Assembly: GCF_947507565.1 (NCBI RefSeq)
Contig: NC_089180.1
Location: forward strand, 2,108,001 to 2,172,000
Length of the DNA stretch: 64,000 bases
Reading direction: 5' to 3'
Origin: Oscarella lobularis
Taxonomy: Eukaryota; Porifera; Homoscleromorpha; Homosclerophorida; Oscarellidae
Notes under the pieces: model-generated
The model's database searches: none
The model's input: the letters and a program-made list of their open reading frames with translations, nothing else
Told to the model about the DNA's origin: nothing
Shown: positions 21,775 to 32,419 of the stretch, one piece after another
How the letters are laid out: the number at the start of each line of letters is the position of its first letter
Numbering within the stretch: position 1 is the first letter of the stretch
Position numbers and translations under genes: made by a program

Positions 21775-22005
21775 ATGGTCAAAAGCTGTTGCGCGATAGG
21801 TTGCGCGAACCGCTTTGTGCGAGGATCTTCGATAAGCTTTTACCGGTTTCCTCCCGAGGGTACAGAGAGCCGGGAACGGTGGATAGCAGCGATTCGACGA
21901 AAAGATTGGCGCCCTAACGAATTTTCCTACGTATGCTCGTCTCACTTTGTCTCGGGAAGCGCGATGACGAAACCATTGGTCTGTTCTTCGATTGTTCTCG
22001 ATTGA
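21775..22005 (+). CDS. THAP zinc-finger protein, short
   Basis: Frame of 76 residues starting MVKSCCAIGCANRF, with FYRFPP, RWIAAIRRKDW and YVCSSHF. This is the C2CH THAP DNA-binding finger (C-x4-C...C-x2-H) with the conserved Trp and Phe. The usual closing AVPTIF box is missing; the frame ends soon after CSSHF. THAP fingers occur in P elements, PIF/Harbinger relatives and domesticated factors. It may be exon 1 of a longer gene or a fragment of a transposase like that at 57880-58960. Confidence 0.7.
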   Translation: MVKSCCAIGCANRFVRGSSISFYRFPPEGTESRERWIAAIRRKDWRPNEFSYVCSSHFVSGSAMTKPLVCSSIVLD

Positions 22006-22920
22006 GATTCGGAAACAACGATTTTGCTAAAAACATCTTCGCTCGCTTCCAAAATCTCGGAATAAGAAAGGGTAGCTAATGAATCGTCATATAAATCTGT
22101 CAGGATCATGGGCTATCCGTTTCGAGAAAAGCATCCCAATAGTTTGGCTGCAGCGAAAGTATGACTGACTTGCCTTGCCCGCACTTCGACAAGTTTTCGT
22201 ACACTGTAAATTGAGCTAGTCTCCTGAGCCCTTATACTGAGTTGGCCTGACACTCTGAGAACTAACACCTGGAGGTCTTCCTTATCACTCTCATGCAAAG
22301 TGCCTGGTTGCACCTTGTTAGTGCTCGTCCGCACTTTGGTGTTCCCTAAACCCGAAGTTTGGGATGGTTTTTGCCTCTATATCTTTGCATGATCTACAAC
22401 CGCGATTTCGTGACGGAAAGAAAGTGCGTTGCTCGATCTGGCTCCAAAAGAAGCGTTTGATATATTCGTCTGTGTTTAGTGAGGCAAACGACCGATTCTG
22501 CTTTTGACTAGAATTAAAAGTAACGCACGCTATTTCATTACATTTGTGGTCGCAGACAGTCGATCGTGCGTGGATGGCACTCATCGCCTGAACTTTCTCC
22601 AAAGACACCGCGAGGTAAGAGTATCTCTAGAGAAATGCATGATCAATAGAATACGACCAATAGTACCCCGGTCTTTCATGCACACTTTTACGCACGACAA
22701 ACTTCGCATTGCGTAGTTTGGAACCGTAGGCCTTAATACGACTCGATTTAATGCTTTGTAACTGCAAAAAAGTAATGGTAGAAAGCAGATAGAAGCAAAT
22801 ACCTAAAAGAAGGTGCGAATGTTGCACAGCAACGTTCACACCTGCAAACAGGTATGCAGCTTCATCTTTAGATTTCTAGCGCATACAGCCGCAAAAAGCT
22901 AACTTTTGTTAGTATGATGT
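22006..22920. other. Unassigned
   Basis: A minus-strand frame at 22608-22318 (CNEIACVTFNSSQ... FWSQIEQRTFFPS) looks moderately coding but is unrecognised. It could be the rest of a THAP-type transposon protein. Nothing else is seen. Confidence 0.3.
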
Positions 22921-22949
22921 AGTTCATGCATGGCCCTCTGCTCGAGATC

Positions 22950-23488
22950 GGTTCCTGTATGCTCGATTGGCTTTATTTGCCGTCGAGTGGCGACAAGGAG
23001 ATCTCCGAACAGAACGCATGCGCGGGACTAAACAAATTACGGCTTTCCAAAAGATCCTGTATGCTCAACTGCTTGCAGATGAGTGGTGACATGGAAATGT
23101 GGAAAGTCATTTATAGACTAAAGTTTACTAATGAACTCGATCAGAACCTGTATGCTCGACTGCTAAGCAGAAGAGTGGTGACACGGAGGAAATCTGAGAA
23201 TTTGGCAGTGTTACATTGAATTTTTTAAATTTCAAAACATTTTGCTAGAGGTACAAAATTATGGCTTTCCAAAAGATCCTGTATGCTCAACTGCTTGCAG
23301 ATGAGTGGTGACATGGAAATGTGGACAAAGTCATTTACCAATTATAGACTAACGTTTGCTAATGAACTCGATCAGAACCTGTATGCTCGACTGCTAAGCA
23401 GAAGAGTGGTGACAAGGAGATCTGAGAATTTTGTAGTGTTACATTCAATATTATTTTTAAATTTCAAAACATACTTTGCTAGAGGTAG
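22950..23488. repeat. 222-bp tandem duplication with internal subrepeats
   Basis: Two near-identical units begin at about 23037 and 23259 (period 222 bp). Inside each, a ~40-bp motif CCTGTATGCTC...GAGTGGTGACA recurs, and a diverged copy lies at 22955. Confidence 0.85.
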
Positions 23489-24425
23489 AAATTTCGCTAC
23501 TGTGTAATAAAAGATGTCTTTCTTTAGGTTGGATGCGATAACAAAGTATTTTTGACAAACGACTTTCTCTTTTTCAATGCATAAGACTCTGTTTAATAAT
23601 GTATAATTGTAAATTTTTTTAGGAATTATTTTAATGAAGTTGCAGTTATCGGTAAAGATATTTGTTTGAAGCATTGTTTATGTAATTATTTTTCTCTTTC
23701 AGTGGTTACGTCTTTTTTTCAAATAATACAAGAAATAATTTAGCGTATAATTAATGATGGTAAATTTTTAGTTGTCCTAATCTAATTTCTGCTCGGCTGC
23801 GACAAAAACATTCTTGAAATGACTCATTTCAAATGAATGTCTGACAGGTTAGTCTCTGTATATTTACTGTTGAAATCTCACAATAATTTTTGTATGTTTT
23901 AGTGCTATTTGCAAAATGTGAAGCAGAATTGGAAAACAAAAAATCTTGGTTGGTAAAATTTCTACGAAGAGAAGAAATCGTTCTGTATTATTTTTCATTT
24001 CTAGACGTATCAGGGAAGAGAAGAAATATCAGATTGTTTAGGCGGGAAAAATATCAGGAATGCATGATCAAATAGTTCATTTGCATGCCTTGTAAGGAAA
24101 ATCATTATTTTAGAAAGCATGTATAAATTAGAATGAGTGCGCGTACAGTTTTAGAAATAGGGTCTGTTTTAAAAACAGCTATTATTTTTTAAATGAAGAT
24201 TTAAGTAAATAAAAAGTAAAAACTCCATCACCGGATTTAAACTGCGTTTAGGAGGCTGCAGTACCAGCGAGGTAGTTTGCACAACCTCAAAGTTGTTCTA
24301 AGCAACACCCTTTGGAGGTTTGCGCAACTCCAAGAAAGCGGTTTTGGCAAACACCTATAAGAAGCGTTTCCCTAACACCTAAACTAGCTTAGAATAGTGG
24401 CAGACTTCTAAACTCCCATTTGGGG
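23489..24425. other. AT-rich, no gene seen
   Basis: AT-rich sequence with no supported coding frame. Short open frames at 23890-24075 (plus) and 23372-23674 (minus) have low-complexity Lys/Phe composition. The right end (24240-24420) is more balanced and flanks the SWIM gene. Confidence 0.4.
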
Positions 24426-25160
24426 TCACGCGTCCACTAGCAATTTAACAGTGTAGAAGCTTTCTAATTCGTCGTTCGTCGGAGCGGAACAGGCCACTGC
24501 CTTAGTCCTTGGCGCAGTTGCGCTGCTGCTGCTGCTGCTTCCTGCATCAGCGCTACTCGCAGAGAGATTCATCTTCTTCTTCGGAGGGACAAAATCGATT
24601 TCGGCTGTTGGAGCGAAGGGAGCCGCTTTTCCAGATAGATCAGCCCACCGACATGGTACTGACGTACACGACGCATTATTTGCCCTTTCTGCTGTATAAA
24701 TGGCAGCAAATAGCAGAGCCGCCACATGCGAGCACGCTTCACCCAATCCTGCCATGCACGTGCAGTGGGCACATAAGACGGTTCCATTCTCTTCGGCTCC
24801 CACCCAAGTGCGTAAATACGGAGCGTTAACTGCTTGAGAATTTCCAACCTTACCGAGGACGACGTATTTTGATGGCTTCGCTACACGAACGTCTGTTACC
24901 CACCCAGCCGTGAAAAACTTGTACCCGTCAAGACTTTTGTACGCCTTCAGCGATTCTTTCGTGTACAGGCTTGGGGTGTTGATAAGATAGTTGTAGACGT
25001 CAGGAAATTCGATGGAAGGCCAAGCATCACTCGTTGCAGCTGAATCTATCACGTACGGATCGTCAACGTCGGGACCGATGATGGCGAGTTTCTCCAAGTA
25101 GCGACTCTTAGCTTCGTCTTCGAGAGCGAAAAAGTAGGAGGAAAAGCGTTGCGAAGACAT
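24426..25160 (-). CDS. SWIM zinc-finger protein, transposon-associated family
   Basis: Single-exon frame of 244 residues from the ATG at 25160; an upstream in-frame ATG at 25250 would add 30 residues. It contains RYLEKLAIIGPDVDDPYVID, EFPDVYNYLINTPSLYT, LKAYKSLDGYKFFTAGWV and the SWIM finger CAHCTCMAGLGEACSH (CxCx7-8CxH), then a Ser-rich tail. The YKSLxxYxFFxxGWV plus SWIM arrangement is typical of a multicopy invertebrate family that often has a C-terminal YqaJ-type nuclease domain, which is absent here. SWIM fingers bind DNA or protein. Pieces of the N-terminal part are carried by TIR and palindromic elements at 16384, 48000 and 49400. The role is unknown; it is likely mobile-element derived. 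Confidence 0.75.
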   Translation of the reverse strand: MSSQRFSSYFFALEDEAKSRYLEKLAIIGPDVDDPYVIDSAATSDAWPSIEFPDVYNYLINTPSLYTKESLKAYKSLDGYKFFTAGWVTDVRVAKPSKYVVLGKVGNSQAVNAPYLRTWVGAEENGTVLCAHCTCMAGLGEACSHVAALLFAAIYTAERANNASCTSVPCRWADLSGKAAPFAPTAEIDFVPPKKKMNLSASSADAGSSSSSSATAPRTKAVACSAPTNDELESFYTVKLLVDA

Positions 25161-25262
25161 GGCAGTAAGCGAATAAGCCGCTGCTAGCGCGTGCGAGTGA
25201 ACAGCGCATGCCACCCAAACCCCCAAGACTTTTTTGCCACCCATGCGCACGTCCCTGTGACG

Positions 25263-25519
25263 TCATGAATATGATCTATTGATTCGTTCGTCTTTGGTCA
25301 TGCAGCACGAAAAAGGAACGCCGCACGCCTCCGGCGAACAGTTGAAATATTCGTTCAAATCCCAGTCGTTCTGATCGCAGCATTCGAAATATTCGTGAAT
25401 CGAATCAATGACGTCGTTCGATGGCGTTACTAAGTATTTCTCGACCGCCGACGTGAGTTCGATGCGAAAAACAAAGGCGAGCACGGCGGTGATGATTTCG
25501 AGAAGAAAAATGACGGACC
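25263..25519 (-). pseudogene. Tetraspanin fragment (TM3 and large loop)
   Basis: One exon after a CTCAAG acceptor encodes a membrane helix (VIFLLEIITAVLAFVF) and a tetraspanin large extracellular loop with the ECC and PEACGVPFSCC cysteine motifs. It stops at 25263 without the fourth membrane segment. Exons for helices 1-2 would lie upstream on the minus strand, but that space holds the 5' end of BOULE and nothing tetraspanin-like was recognised. It is probably an orphan fragment. Confidence 0.65.
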
Positions 25520-25622
25520 CTTGAGGATGAGTCCCGGACAAAACTGCAACGTGTGGTCTGGGCGTCAGTCCATCCTGACGCGCTTCCACGGCCCATCTCC
25601 CCGAGTCGAAAAGGTGAATATA

Positions 25623-26936
25623 ATGGTAAGCCCTTCGTCGCGGGGATTTTGGGACTGGACTACGGCGATTTCTTTGTTGCGCAGACGACCGCGAGCGAAG
25701 GAATCGACGAAAGCGGATGCGAGACGATCCCGAATCGAATATTCGTCGGCGGCATTGCCTTCAGAGTGAGTGCACGGGAAGATACTAGTAGACACTCTAG
25801 TAGACGAGGGGAGATGGAGCGCAGAGTGTCGCGCGCCGTACGTGTTCACCTAGTATCTAACGTCTGACACTGTTTTTGACGTTCGTAGACAACAGAGCTC
25901 GAACTGAAGATGTACTTCCAGACGTTTGGCGCTGTGCGCGACTCGACGATCATCACCGATCAAAAAGGACTATCGAAAGGGTAAGAAAGCCGACGAAAAA
26001 AAGCAAAAACGAGCCAAACGATGGAAACATGGACTTTTTGGGGGGAGCCTAGGTACGGTTTCATTACGTTCGAGTGCCAAGAGGACGCCAGTCGCGTGCA
26101 AGAGCAGGTAGAACGTGCGCGTGTTTCGTTCTTTTAGACCCGTCTTTCTCTCGTGAGAAGAAAGGCGGGGCCTCTAACTCTCCTATTATACAGGGTACAG
26201 TGTACTTGAAGGGGAAGAAACTGAACATCGGACCAGCGATTCGTAAACAGGTGAGAAATCTAGACGATTCGACGCGTTGCATTGGCGAATTTCGACTGAC
26301 GTAGCGATTTTAGTCGACGACGTCGAGAACACGGAAACGAAGCGTCGACCGATCGTCGGACGACGACAGTTTCGAGTCGCCGCAGCCGAGCGCCGCCTCG
26401 TCGCCGCCGAGCGCTCCAGTCGCTCCAGTCGACCTGTCTCAATTCAGTCACAAGACCGTGACGCCGATGTGTACCTTGTGTTGTACATGTCCCGCGGGGC
26501 TCGCTTACGCTGCCCCGCCGGCTCCCACGCATTCGCATTGCAGTCACCCGCCGGGATTCGTCCCTGTCGCCTCAACGCCGACGAATGCTTGGTATTATCC
26601 GGCACCGACTCAACAGTTTTGCCAGGTACTGTACGATTTCGATCGGTATCATAAAGGTCGATAACAGCTCCTCTTGCCTTTCGCAGGCTCCGTTAATGCA
26701 GCAATCGTTAATGCAGCAATCGCAGTGTCGACCTTACGTCGGGCAGGTGCTATCTATTCTAGTTAATTATAGGGCGTGCTACAAAACGCGCGTCTCGATC
26801 TTCCCAGACGAACAACGCCAGTTCGACGTATTATTATTATAACGGCGGCGCGCTCCTTTCTCCCGATCATCGTCTCGTTTTTCCGACGCCTACATCCGCT
26901 CGATGTATGAGGATGCCCCGCCTCCCTCCTCAATGA
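25623..26936 (+). CDS. BOLL: BOULE-like RNA-binding protein
   Basis: Exons 25623-25625, 25685-25765, 25889-25980, 26053-26107, 26194-26250, 26314-26625, 26687-26746 and 26763-26936 join in phase into 277 residues. Exon 1 is just the ATG, before GTAAGC. The RRM reads IPNRIFVGGIAFR, LKMYFQTFGAVRDSTIITDQ, LSKGYGFITFECQEDASRVQ and KKLNIGPAIRKQ, the DAZ/BOULE signature (RNP2 IFVGGI, RNP1 KGYGFITF). A Pro/Ser/Gln-rich tail follows. BOULE is the ancestral DAZ-family translational regulator of germ cells and meiosis. The last exon is uncertain: I chose the 26761 AG because it keeps phase and yields an Asn/Ser/Tyr-rich end, but a nearby frame ends more naturally (YEDAPPPSSMTAGPRGG). It converges with PIAS, 222 bp away. 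Confidence 0.9.
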
Positions 26937-27158
26937 CGGCTGGACCGCGTGGCGGAACTCCACCTCCCCAGTCTACGAAATAGAAGGAGGAGCGGGGTCT
27001 CTGCATGTCTCGCTGACTGTCTGTGCAACTGTGCATGTCGTCTGTCTCTTTTAGCTTTTATTAGAGTCTCTTTTCACTCACGACCGCTACACCAGCGCGG
27101 AAATATTTTCTTATGCGGTGCTAGCACCCGTGGGCGGACCGTGCTTCTACTAATTCTA

Positions 27159-28662
27159 TTAGTCTTCTTCGTCGCTGTCCAGGGTCAAATCAATAACACG
27201 TGCTTTGGAGACGGGTGGTGTAGGAACGCTGTCTCTCTTCCCAATATTACCTTGATTTCAGAAGGAAGTTTTTTATGTAGATCTGCTTACTTTCCGCGTG
27301 GGGTAGTAGTGACGCAAGAGACCCCAATTCGCGTGTTTTACCTGTCCGCTTCTCCTTGAAAACACTCCATGAACCATCTTGACTAAACTCGATATCCAGC
27401 CCGCTTGGATTTGACGCCAGAATGTCAAGAAAGTATCTTAGTTAAGTCAAGGAATCGCTAACAGAATAAATAAATCATGATCAATATACCCGTCAACAGT
27501 CAAGTCATCAAAAGGCAGAAAATTCTTACAGAGAGGGCAACGCCAAGACGACTTTCTGTTGACAAAAAAAGTCAGGAAGATCCGTAGGTATTACGTAAAG
27601 CTTACTTTTCGTTCATCTGCACCTTTTCGTTCATCTGCACGTAGAGCTGCACGTAGAGCTCCCCGTCAAAGCACTGCAAATGCTTACAATCAGATCCCCT
27701 AGATAAAAAAACATGCAGTCTGTGATGAAAAACTCTCTTTCTTTATCGCTGACCTGCACGGCCATTTCATTTTCATTTTTCCCAACTACGGTTATCAGAA
27801 AAACCCTCCCCCCGTCAGTCTAACAATAAATTAATAAGATGCACGTACCGGGCATAGTAGGGACACCCTCAGACTCATCAGAGCCACTTCGCTCTCAAAG
27901 GAATTCTTCATTTTATCCTTGACTACACCGCCGTAAGTTCACTTTTTCTCCGTCTTCTTTTTCACTTACTCATTGCTCTTGTGTAATCCGAATTTCGAAC
28001 TTTTGAACGCAACTTCGTTGTCAAGTCAGAGCCGGCGACCGCTTTGACAAGGCTGACTTGAAAGGCATACTGTTTTGGCCATGCATAGAAAAAGACTTAA
28101 CTAAAGGCGACCTTTTGAAGATGCGTCGTCTCACTTCATGGTCATTTTTCCAATAAATAATCAAAACGTTCTTCCTTCCTTCTGTCAGTTCACAATTGGA
28201 CGTCAAGTCAAACGGATAGTACGGATTGGCTGAAGAATCCTGGAGTAGGAAACGATAGAATTAATTTAAAAGCACACGCGGCTTCTTCTCACTTTATAGG
28301 ACAAGTTGAATGGAACGGGAAGTTCGGTGTCATTCATTAGAATTGATTTGACTCTTGGGATTCTATCGCTTTGCTCGCAGCTTGATTCATATAGACAAAA
28401 CCTTCAAAAAATCAAATTCAAGAAACTTTAATTAAGGTACGTCACTATTCTATTGACCTTAATATTAATTTTGTTTTATATGTCATCACGGCGGACCCTG
28501 AGATAACGTCCACACCTCTGAAAATGTCAAATATGTATTCCACCCCCAGCCACTCTCTCTCCACTCACTTTCCAGCCACTATTTGTTCAATCTGATTTCT
28601 CGTCAAAGAAAATTCACATCGCATCGAGTATCGCGACGTTCCATCACGCAGATACGAGCCCT
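27159..28662 (-). CDS. PIAS: PIAS-type E3 SUMO ligase, 5' end not found
   Basis: Exons 28662-28569, 28517-28458, 28401-28293, 28239-28135, 28069-27970, 27922-27849, 27785-27754, 27698-27606, 27555-27490, 27436-about 27350 and a last exon ending at 27159 splice in phase. They give the PINIT domain (RFCLYESSCEQSDRIP; YAFQVSLVKAVAGSDLTT), then IKDKMKNSFESEVALMSLRV, SLLCPLGKMKMKWPCR, the SP-RING (CKHLQCFD...SWRCPLC) with DDLTVDGYFLDIL, a QDGSW block, and a SUMO-interacting motif RVIDLTLDSDEED at the end. PIAS proteins attach SUMO to nuclear transcription factors. The SP-RING loop has two in-frame microduplications (LYVQLYVQ, MNEKVQMNEK). The SAP-domain 5' exons were not found; ankyrin-like sequence lies upstream. 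Confidence 0.92.
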
Positions 28663-28739
28663 CTGAGAAAAATAGTCACGTGGATGATTTTATCAGGTCC
28701 TCGTCATCTTGTTTCGTCGTACGTAAAAGTGACGGGTGA

Positions 28740-29210
28740 ATAATGACGTCACACTGGTGAAGGAAGGACAGCGAACGAAATCGGACGTCGATCGGATCGT
28801 AAGACGTCTCGCTCCCTTTCGCCTTTTTGGTCGGTGACGATGACAACGGCGGCGGCGCGTGGTCGCCTCGAAAACGACGGGACGCGCTGCAATTTCCACG
28901 TCGCTATTTTCACGTCGACGCCTTGGTGTAGGAAGAGATTGACGATGTCGAAGCAGCCGTTTTTGGCTGCTACGTAGAGAGGCGTCTCGCCGATGAGAGA
29001 ATGTGAATGAATCGACCGGAATCGGCGGTTGGTTTTCCTATCCAATCTCCCGATTTCATGATGTCGTTTGAATTGACTTTCATTATCGCTTTGCCTTGGA
29101 GAAGCTTGGCGAGGTATTTGCTCCAGGGTCCGATTGTCGCGTAGGATTCGATGTATTCGTCCGCCTTGGCGCTTTTACGAAAAAACAAAAAAATGATGAG
29201 AGCGTCAAAT
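28740..29210 (-). pseudogene. Ankyrin-repeat gene fragment
   Basis: The minus strand encodes DEYIESYATIGPWSKYLAKL and GKAIMKVNSNDIMKSGDWIG, and in another frame the ankyrin repeat GETPLYVAAKNGCFDIVNLF with LHQGVDV. No splice pair joins the two frames. The sequence below 28900 loses similarity. Probably a damaged fragment of an ankyrin protein; the surrounding gene is unknown. Confidence 0.55.
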
Positions 29211-29370
29211 TTTCCTCTATCTTACTTCGAATTCTTTGAATGCGTCGAAAAGTACGGCACCCGGCTCCGATGAACCAATGAGAAAAACGTTCTCAACCGC
29301 CTCTGTAATACAAATATCAAGAAGTTAGGGCTTTGTACGAAATCGCGACGATTTTTCTAAGATTTGTTAG

Positions 29371-29610
29371 AAAACGAGGTCCACTTTCGACAGGCTAGTG
29401 TCTTCAACTCGAGCGACGCTTACGGATCAGGCGCAAGGAACGCCAGCGCATATAAAGAGTGCTGGAGGAAACGCCTACTTTTGGGGTGCAAGTGTCTTCT
29501 TTGTTTGCGCGCGAGTGACGCTTACGGATCAGGCGCATGGAACGCCACACGCGCATAAACAGTGCTGGCGGGAACGCCCACTTTCGGGGGGCAAGTGTCG
29601 TATGGAACGA
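29371..29610. repeat. ~110-bp tandem repeat, two inverted units
   Basis: Two units with GTGACGCTTACGGATCAGGC, GGAACGCC and GTGCTGG, the reverse orientation of the units at 1181-1400. Units contain TATAAAG/CGCATAAA and end GGGCAAGTGTC. Confidence 0.75.
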
Positions 29611-29780
29611 TAAACCGGCAAATATTCGCAACGCGCATATGCATTCGCAACGTGCGCATATGCATTCGCAACGTGCGCATATGCATTCGCAACGTGCGCA
29701 TATGCATTCGCAACGTGCGCACATCTATACCTTTAATCTATACCTTTAAATCTATACCTTTAAAGCCCAAACGACGCCAT
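29611..29780. repeat. 20-bp CATATGC array plus TATACCTTTAAA triplet
   Basis: After CGATAAACCGGCAAATATTC comes a 20-bp unit GCAACGTGCGCATATGCATT, about five copies (29630-29722), then three copies of TATACCTTTAA(A). The array and its CGATAAACC flank reappear inverted at 35660-35760. The AAAGCCCAAACGACGCCAT flank reappears at 32426-32444. Confidence 0.85.
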
Positions 29781-30395
29781 CTATCTTCTTTCTTCTTCCC
29801 ATCTTCTTCTTCTCTTCCCATAATTTACGGAGCTTCGTACGGGGCCTGCGTTTCCCATGCGGGACCTCGCGTTTTCGCCTTCAAATTTCGCCGCCCGACG
29901 CCGCCGTGACCGCGCTTCGATCGCGCCGCTGCGCTTCGAACGCCCTTCCGCGCGATCGATTGAACGCGCGTTCGTCGGGACCCCCGCCGCGGATCCTCCT
30001 CCGCCGCCGCTTTCCCGAGCCGCCGATCGCGCCGCAATTCCAAACGCCACGTCTCGCGCGGGTTCTCTACCGGTCCGAATCGAGCAATCGCCGCCGTGAA
30101 GTCGCGTTTCGCCACAATTCGAATCGCCTTAGAGTGCGCTATGCATATTTTCTCCGCCGCCATCTTCCTTTGTCTTTCCGTTTTTCCATGGCTTCTTCCG
30201 CGCGAAAGCGACCTCGCTGCGAAGTTCCAGCGACTCCTGGTAGAGTGCCCTGCCCTTGCAATACGTGTATCCCTGATGCATGTTTACCGCATAGTGGAAT
30301 TCGCAGTGTACCATTCCCTGCTTGCAGAGTACGTATCACTGATGCATGTTTTTGTGCAATTGACACTGTACCACTTCCTGCTTGCAGGGTATGTA
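29781..30395. other. CG-rich, no confirmed gene
   Basis: CG-rich first half (29840-30080) with frames open on both strands, then two direct repeats of TGATGCATGTTTxxxGCA...GTACCATTCCCTGCTTGCAG-type sequence (30268-30390). No recognised domain. A CpG-rich promoter of a gene outside the recognised set is possible. Confidence 0.3.
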
Positions 30396-30815
30396 TCCTT
30401 CAACAGAAAACACATTGAGTACCTAAAACAGAAAACATATTGAGTACCTACAACAGAAAACACATTGAGTACCTACAACAGAAAACATATTGAGTACCTA
30501 AAACAGAAAACATATTGAGTACCTACAACAGAAAACACGTTGAGTACCTACAACAGATCACACATTCAGTACCTTCAACAGAAAACACATTCAGTACCTT
30601 CAACAGAAAACATATTGAGTACCTACAACAGAAAACACGTTGAGTACCTACAACAGAAAACATATTGAGTATCTAAAACAGAAAACACATTGAGTACCTA
30701 CAACAGAAAACACATTCAGTACCTTCAACAGAAAACACATTGAGTACCTACAACAGAAAACATTTTGAGTACCTACAACAGAAAACACATTGAGTACTTT
30801 CAACAGAAAACACAT
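30396..30815. repeat. 25-bp minisatellite, ~17 units
   Basis: Tandem array of a 25-bp unit containing CAGAAAACACATTGAGTACC with few substitutions. It is homogeneous, which implies recent expansion. No CRISPR-type unique spacers exist. Confidence 0.95.
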
Positions 30816-31270
30816 ATTGCAGTTCACTTGCGTGGCAGCTTTAAATGATGGGAAGATAAACGATGTGCCGATTTTGAAAAGACAAAATCGTTAAACTCAT
30901 CTTTTCTGCGAAATAGAATTAGGTTAATTTGCCCGGTTGCGGCTCTTGGACAAGGACCGGTCTATTCACAGCTGCAAAGCGGCTCCGGTCTATTAGTAGC
31001 GCTGGAAACGAGAGAGGTTATTTCGCATCTTCAGTAGGCTGGACCATATGCAACAGCTAAACGCGCGACTACTGCGCAGATTGATCTGAGCAGTGAATTG
31101 ACAGACGCCACTACTGCTGCTGCTGTTTCTTCTGCTGCTGCATGCAGCGATTAGCCCGGTTGGAGCAGCTGTGAATAGATCGTGACCGTCTGCTTCTGCT
31201 GCGATGGGACCGCGCGATTGGGTAGAGGAGCGGTTTACTTATATGCCGAGGCCCGCTACTGAAGCTTTTT
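30816..31270. other. No gene seen
   Basis: Non-coding by eye; holds short CTGCTGCTG runs at 31110-31140 and the repeated word GGACCGGTCTATT. It may be the left part of the Helitron that ends at 32419. Confidence 0.4.
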
Positions 31271-32419
31271 TAGTGGGCAAGGACTATCATGTACAGCAGT
31301 TACGAATGACTTACGACCGGATTCAGCGCAGCCGCAAATTACCAAGGATCGGCTGCTGTACATGGACCCGACCGATTACCGAATGTCCAAATAGATGACA
31401 AAATAGTTACGATATGTTAATCGGGCGCCTCCAAACAAACCAAGTTGGTTTACAGCGTAGGAAATGACCAGAGTATACAGCCTGCATGAGATTTCTCCTT
31501 GAATAGCTTTTGCAGCTGTAAATGAGCTTCGACAAGAAACTGCAGCTGTATTCCAATAAGCTAACGCGGGTAAAAAAGCCGTAGCTAGCCCACGTAGGTC
31601 GAATTGCAGCGGCGCTTAAGAGACCCGATTCGTGCATTAGAGATAGATATATAGCAGAATAGAGTCGTAACGGTCGCAGAAAAACCGGCCTATCAGCGAG
31701 CGGCACTGCGGGTTGACAACACGCTGTAAAATGCCGTTAGAATATTGCAAGAAACGGCCGAATAAGCATAATTTCATATTTTAATGGGCAAGGACTATCA
31801 TGTGCAGCAGTTACGAATGACTGAAGAGCGTACTCAGCGCAGCTGCAAATTACCCTGGATCGGATGCTGTACATGGATCCGACGGATTACTGAATATCCA
31901 AATATAGATGACTAAATAGTTACGATATGTTAATCGGGAGCCACCAAATGAACCAAGTCGGTTTACAGCGTATATGCAATGACCAGACTATGTACAGCTT
32001 GAGATTTAACCTTTAAAAGCTTTTGCGGCTGCAAACAAGCTTCGACAAGAAACTGCAGCTCTCTTCCAATAAGCCTAACTCGGGTAGAAAAGCCGTAAGT
32101 AGGTCGAATTGCAGCGGCCCAAAACTATCTCTAATGCACGAATCGGGTCTCTTTTAATTAATTAAAGAGACCCGATTCGTGAAGTTATAGCATTAGATAT
32201 AGCGTGCAGATATAGCGTTGGAGATATATAGCGGAATAGAGTCGTAACGGTCGCAGAAAGACCGGCCTATCAGCAGGCGCGGCACCGCGGGTTGACAACA
32301 CGCTGTCAAATGCCGTTAGAATATTGCAAAAAACGGCCGATCAAGCATTATTTCATATGCGCTCATGTTTGAATACAAACGCCTAAACAACCCGTTCGAT
32401 GAACGGGTAAATCAGCTAG
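31271..32419 (+). mobile_element. Non-autonomous Helitron tail with 521-bp tandem duplication
   Basis: Two diverged direct copies, starting GGGCAAGGACTATCATGT at 31275 and 31796 (period 521 bp), are followed by an 8-bp hairpin (ACCCGTTC 32390-32397 with GAACGGGT 32401-32408), AAATCAG and CTAG (32416-32419) before T. In copy 2 a 20-bp inverted repeat around TTTAATTAATTAAA (32130-32185) has been added. No protein is encoded. Confidence 0.75.

Noticed and set aside
22955-23410. CAGATGAG...GGAAAT words suggesting a hammerhead ribozyme
   Set aside because: The CUGAUGA core and CGAAA box with a pairing stem II are not present in order.
29781-30163. Overlapping Arg/Ala-rich frames on both strands
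   Set aside because: CG-rich sequence gives open frames in several phases; no conserved motif.
30396-30815. Regular 25-bp repeats resembling a CRISPR array
   Set aside because: Units are contiguous with no unique spacers, in a eukaryotic context; it is a minisatellite.
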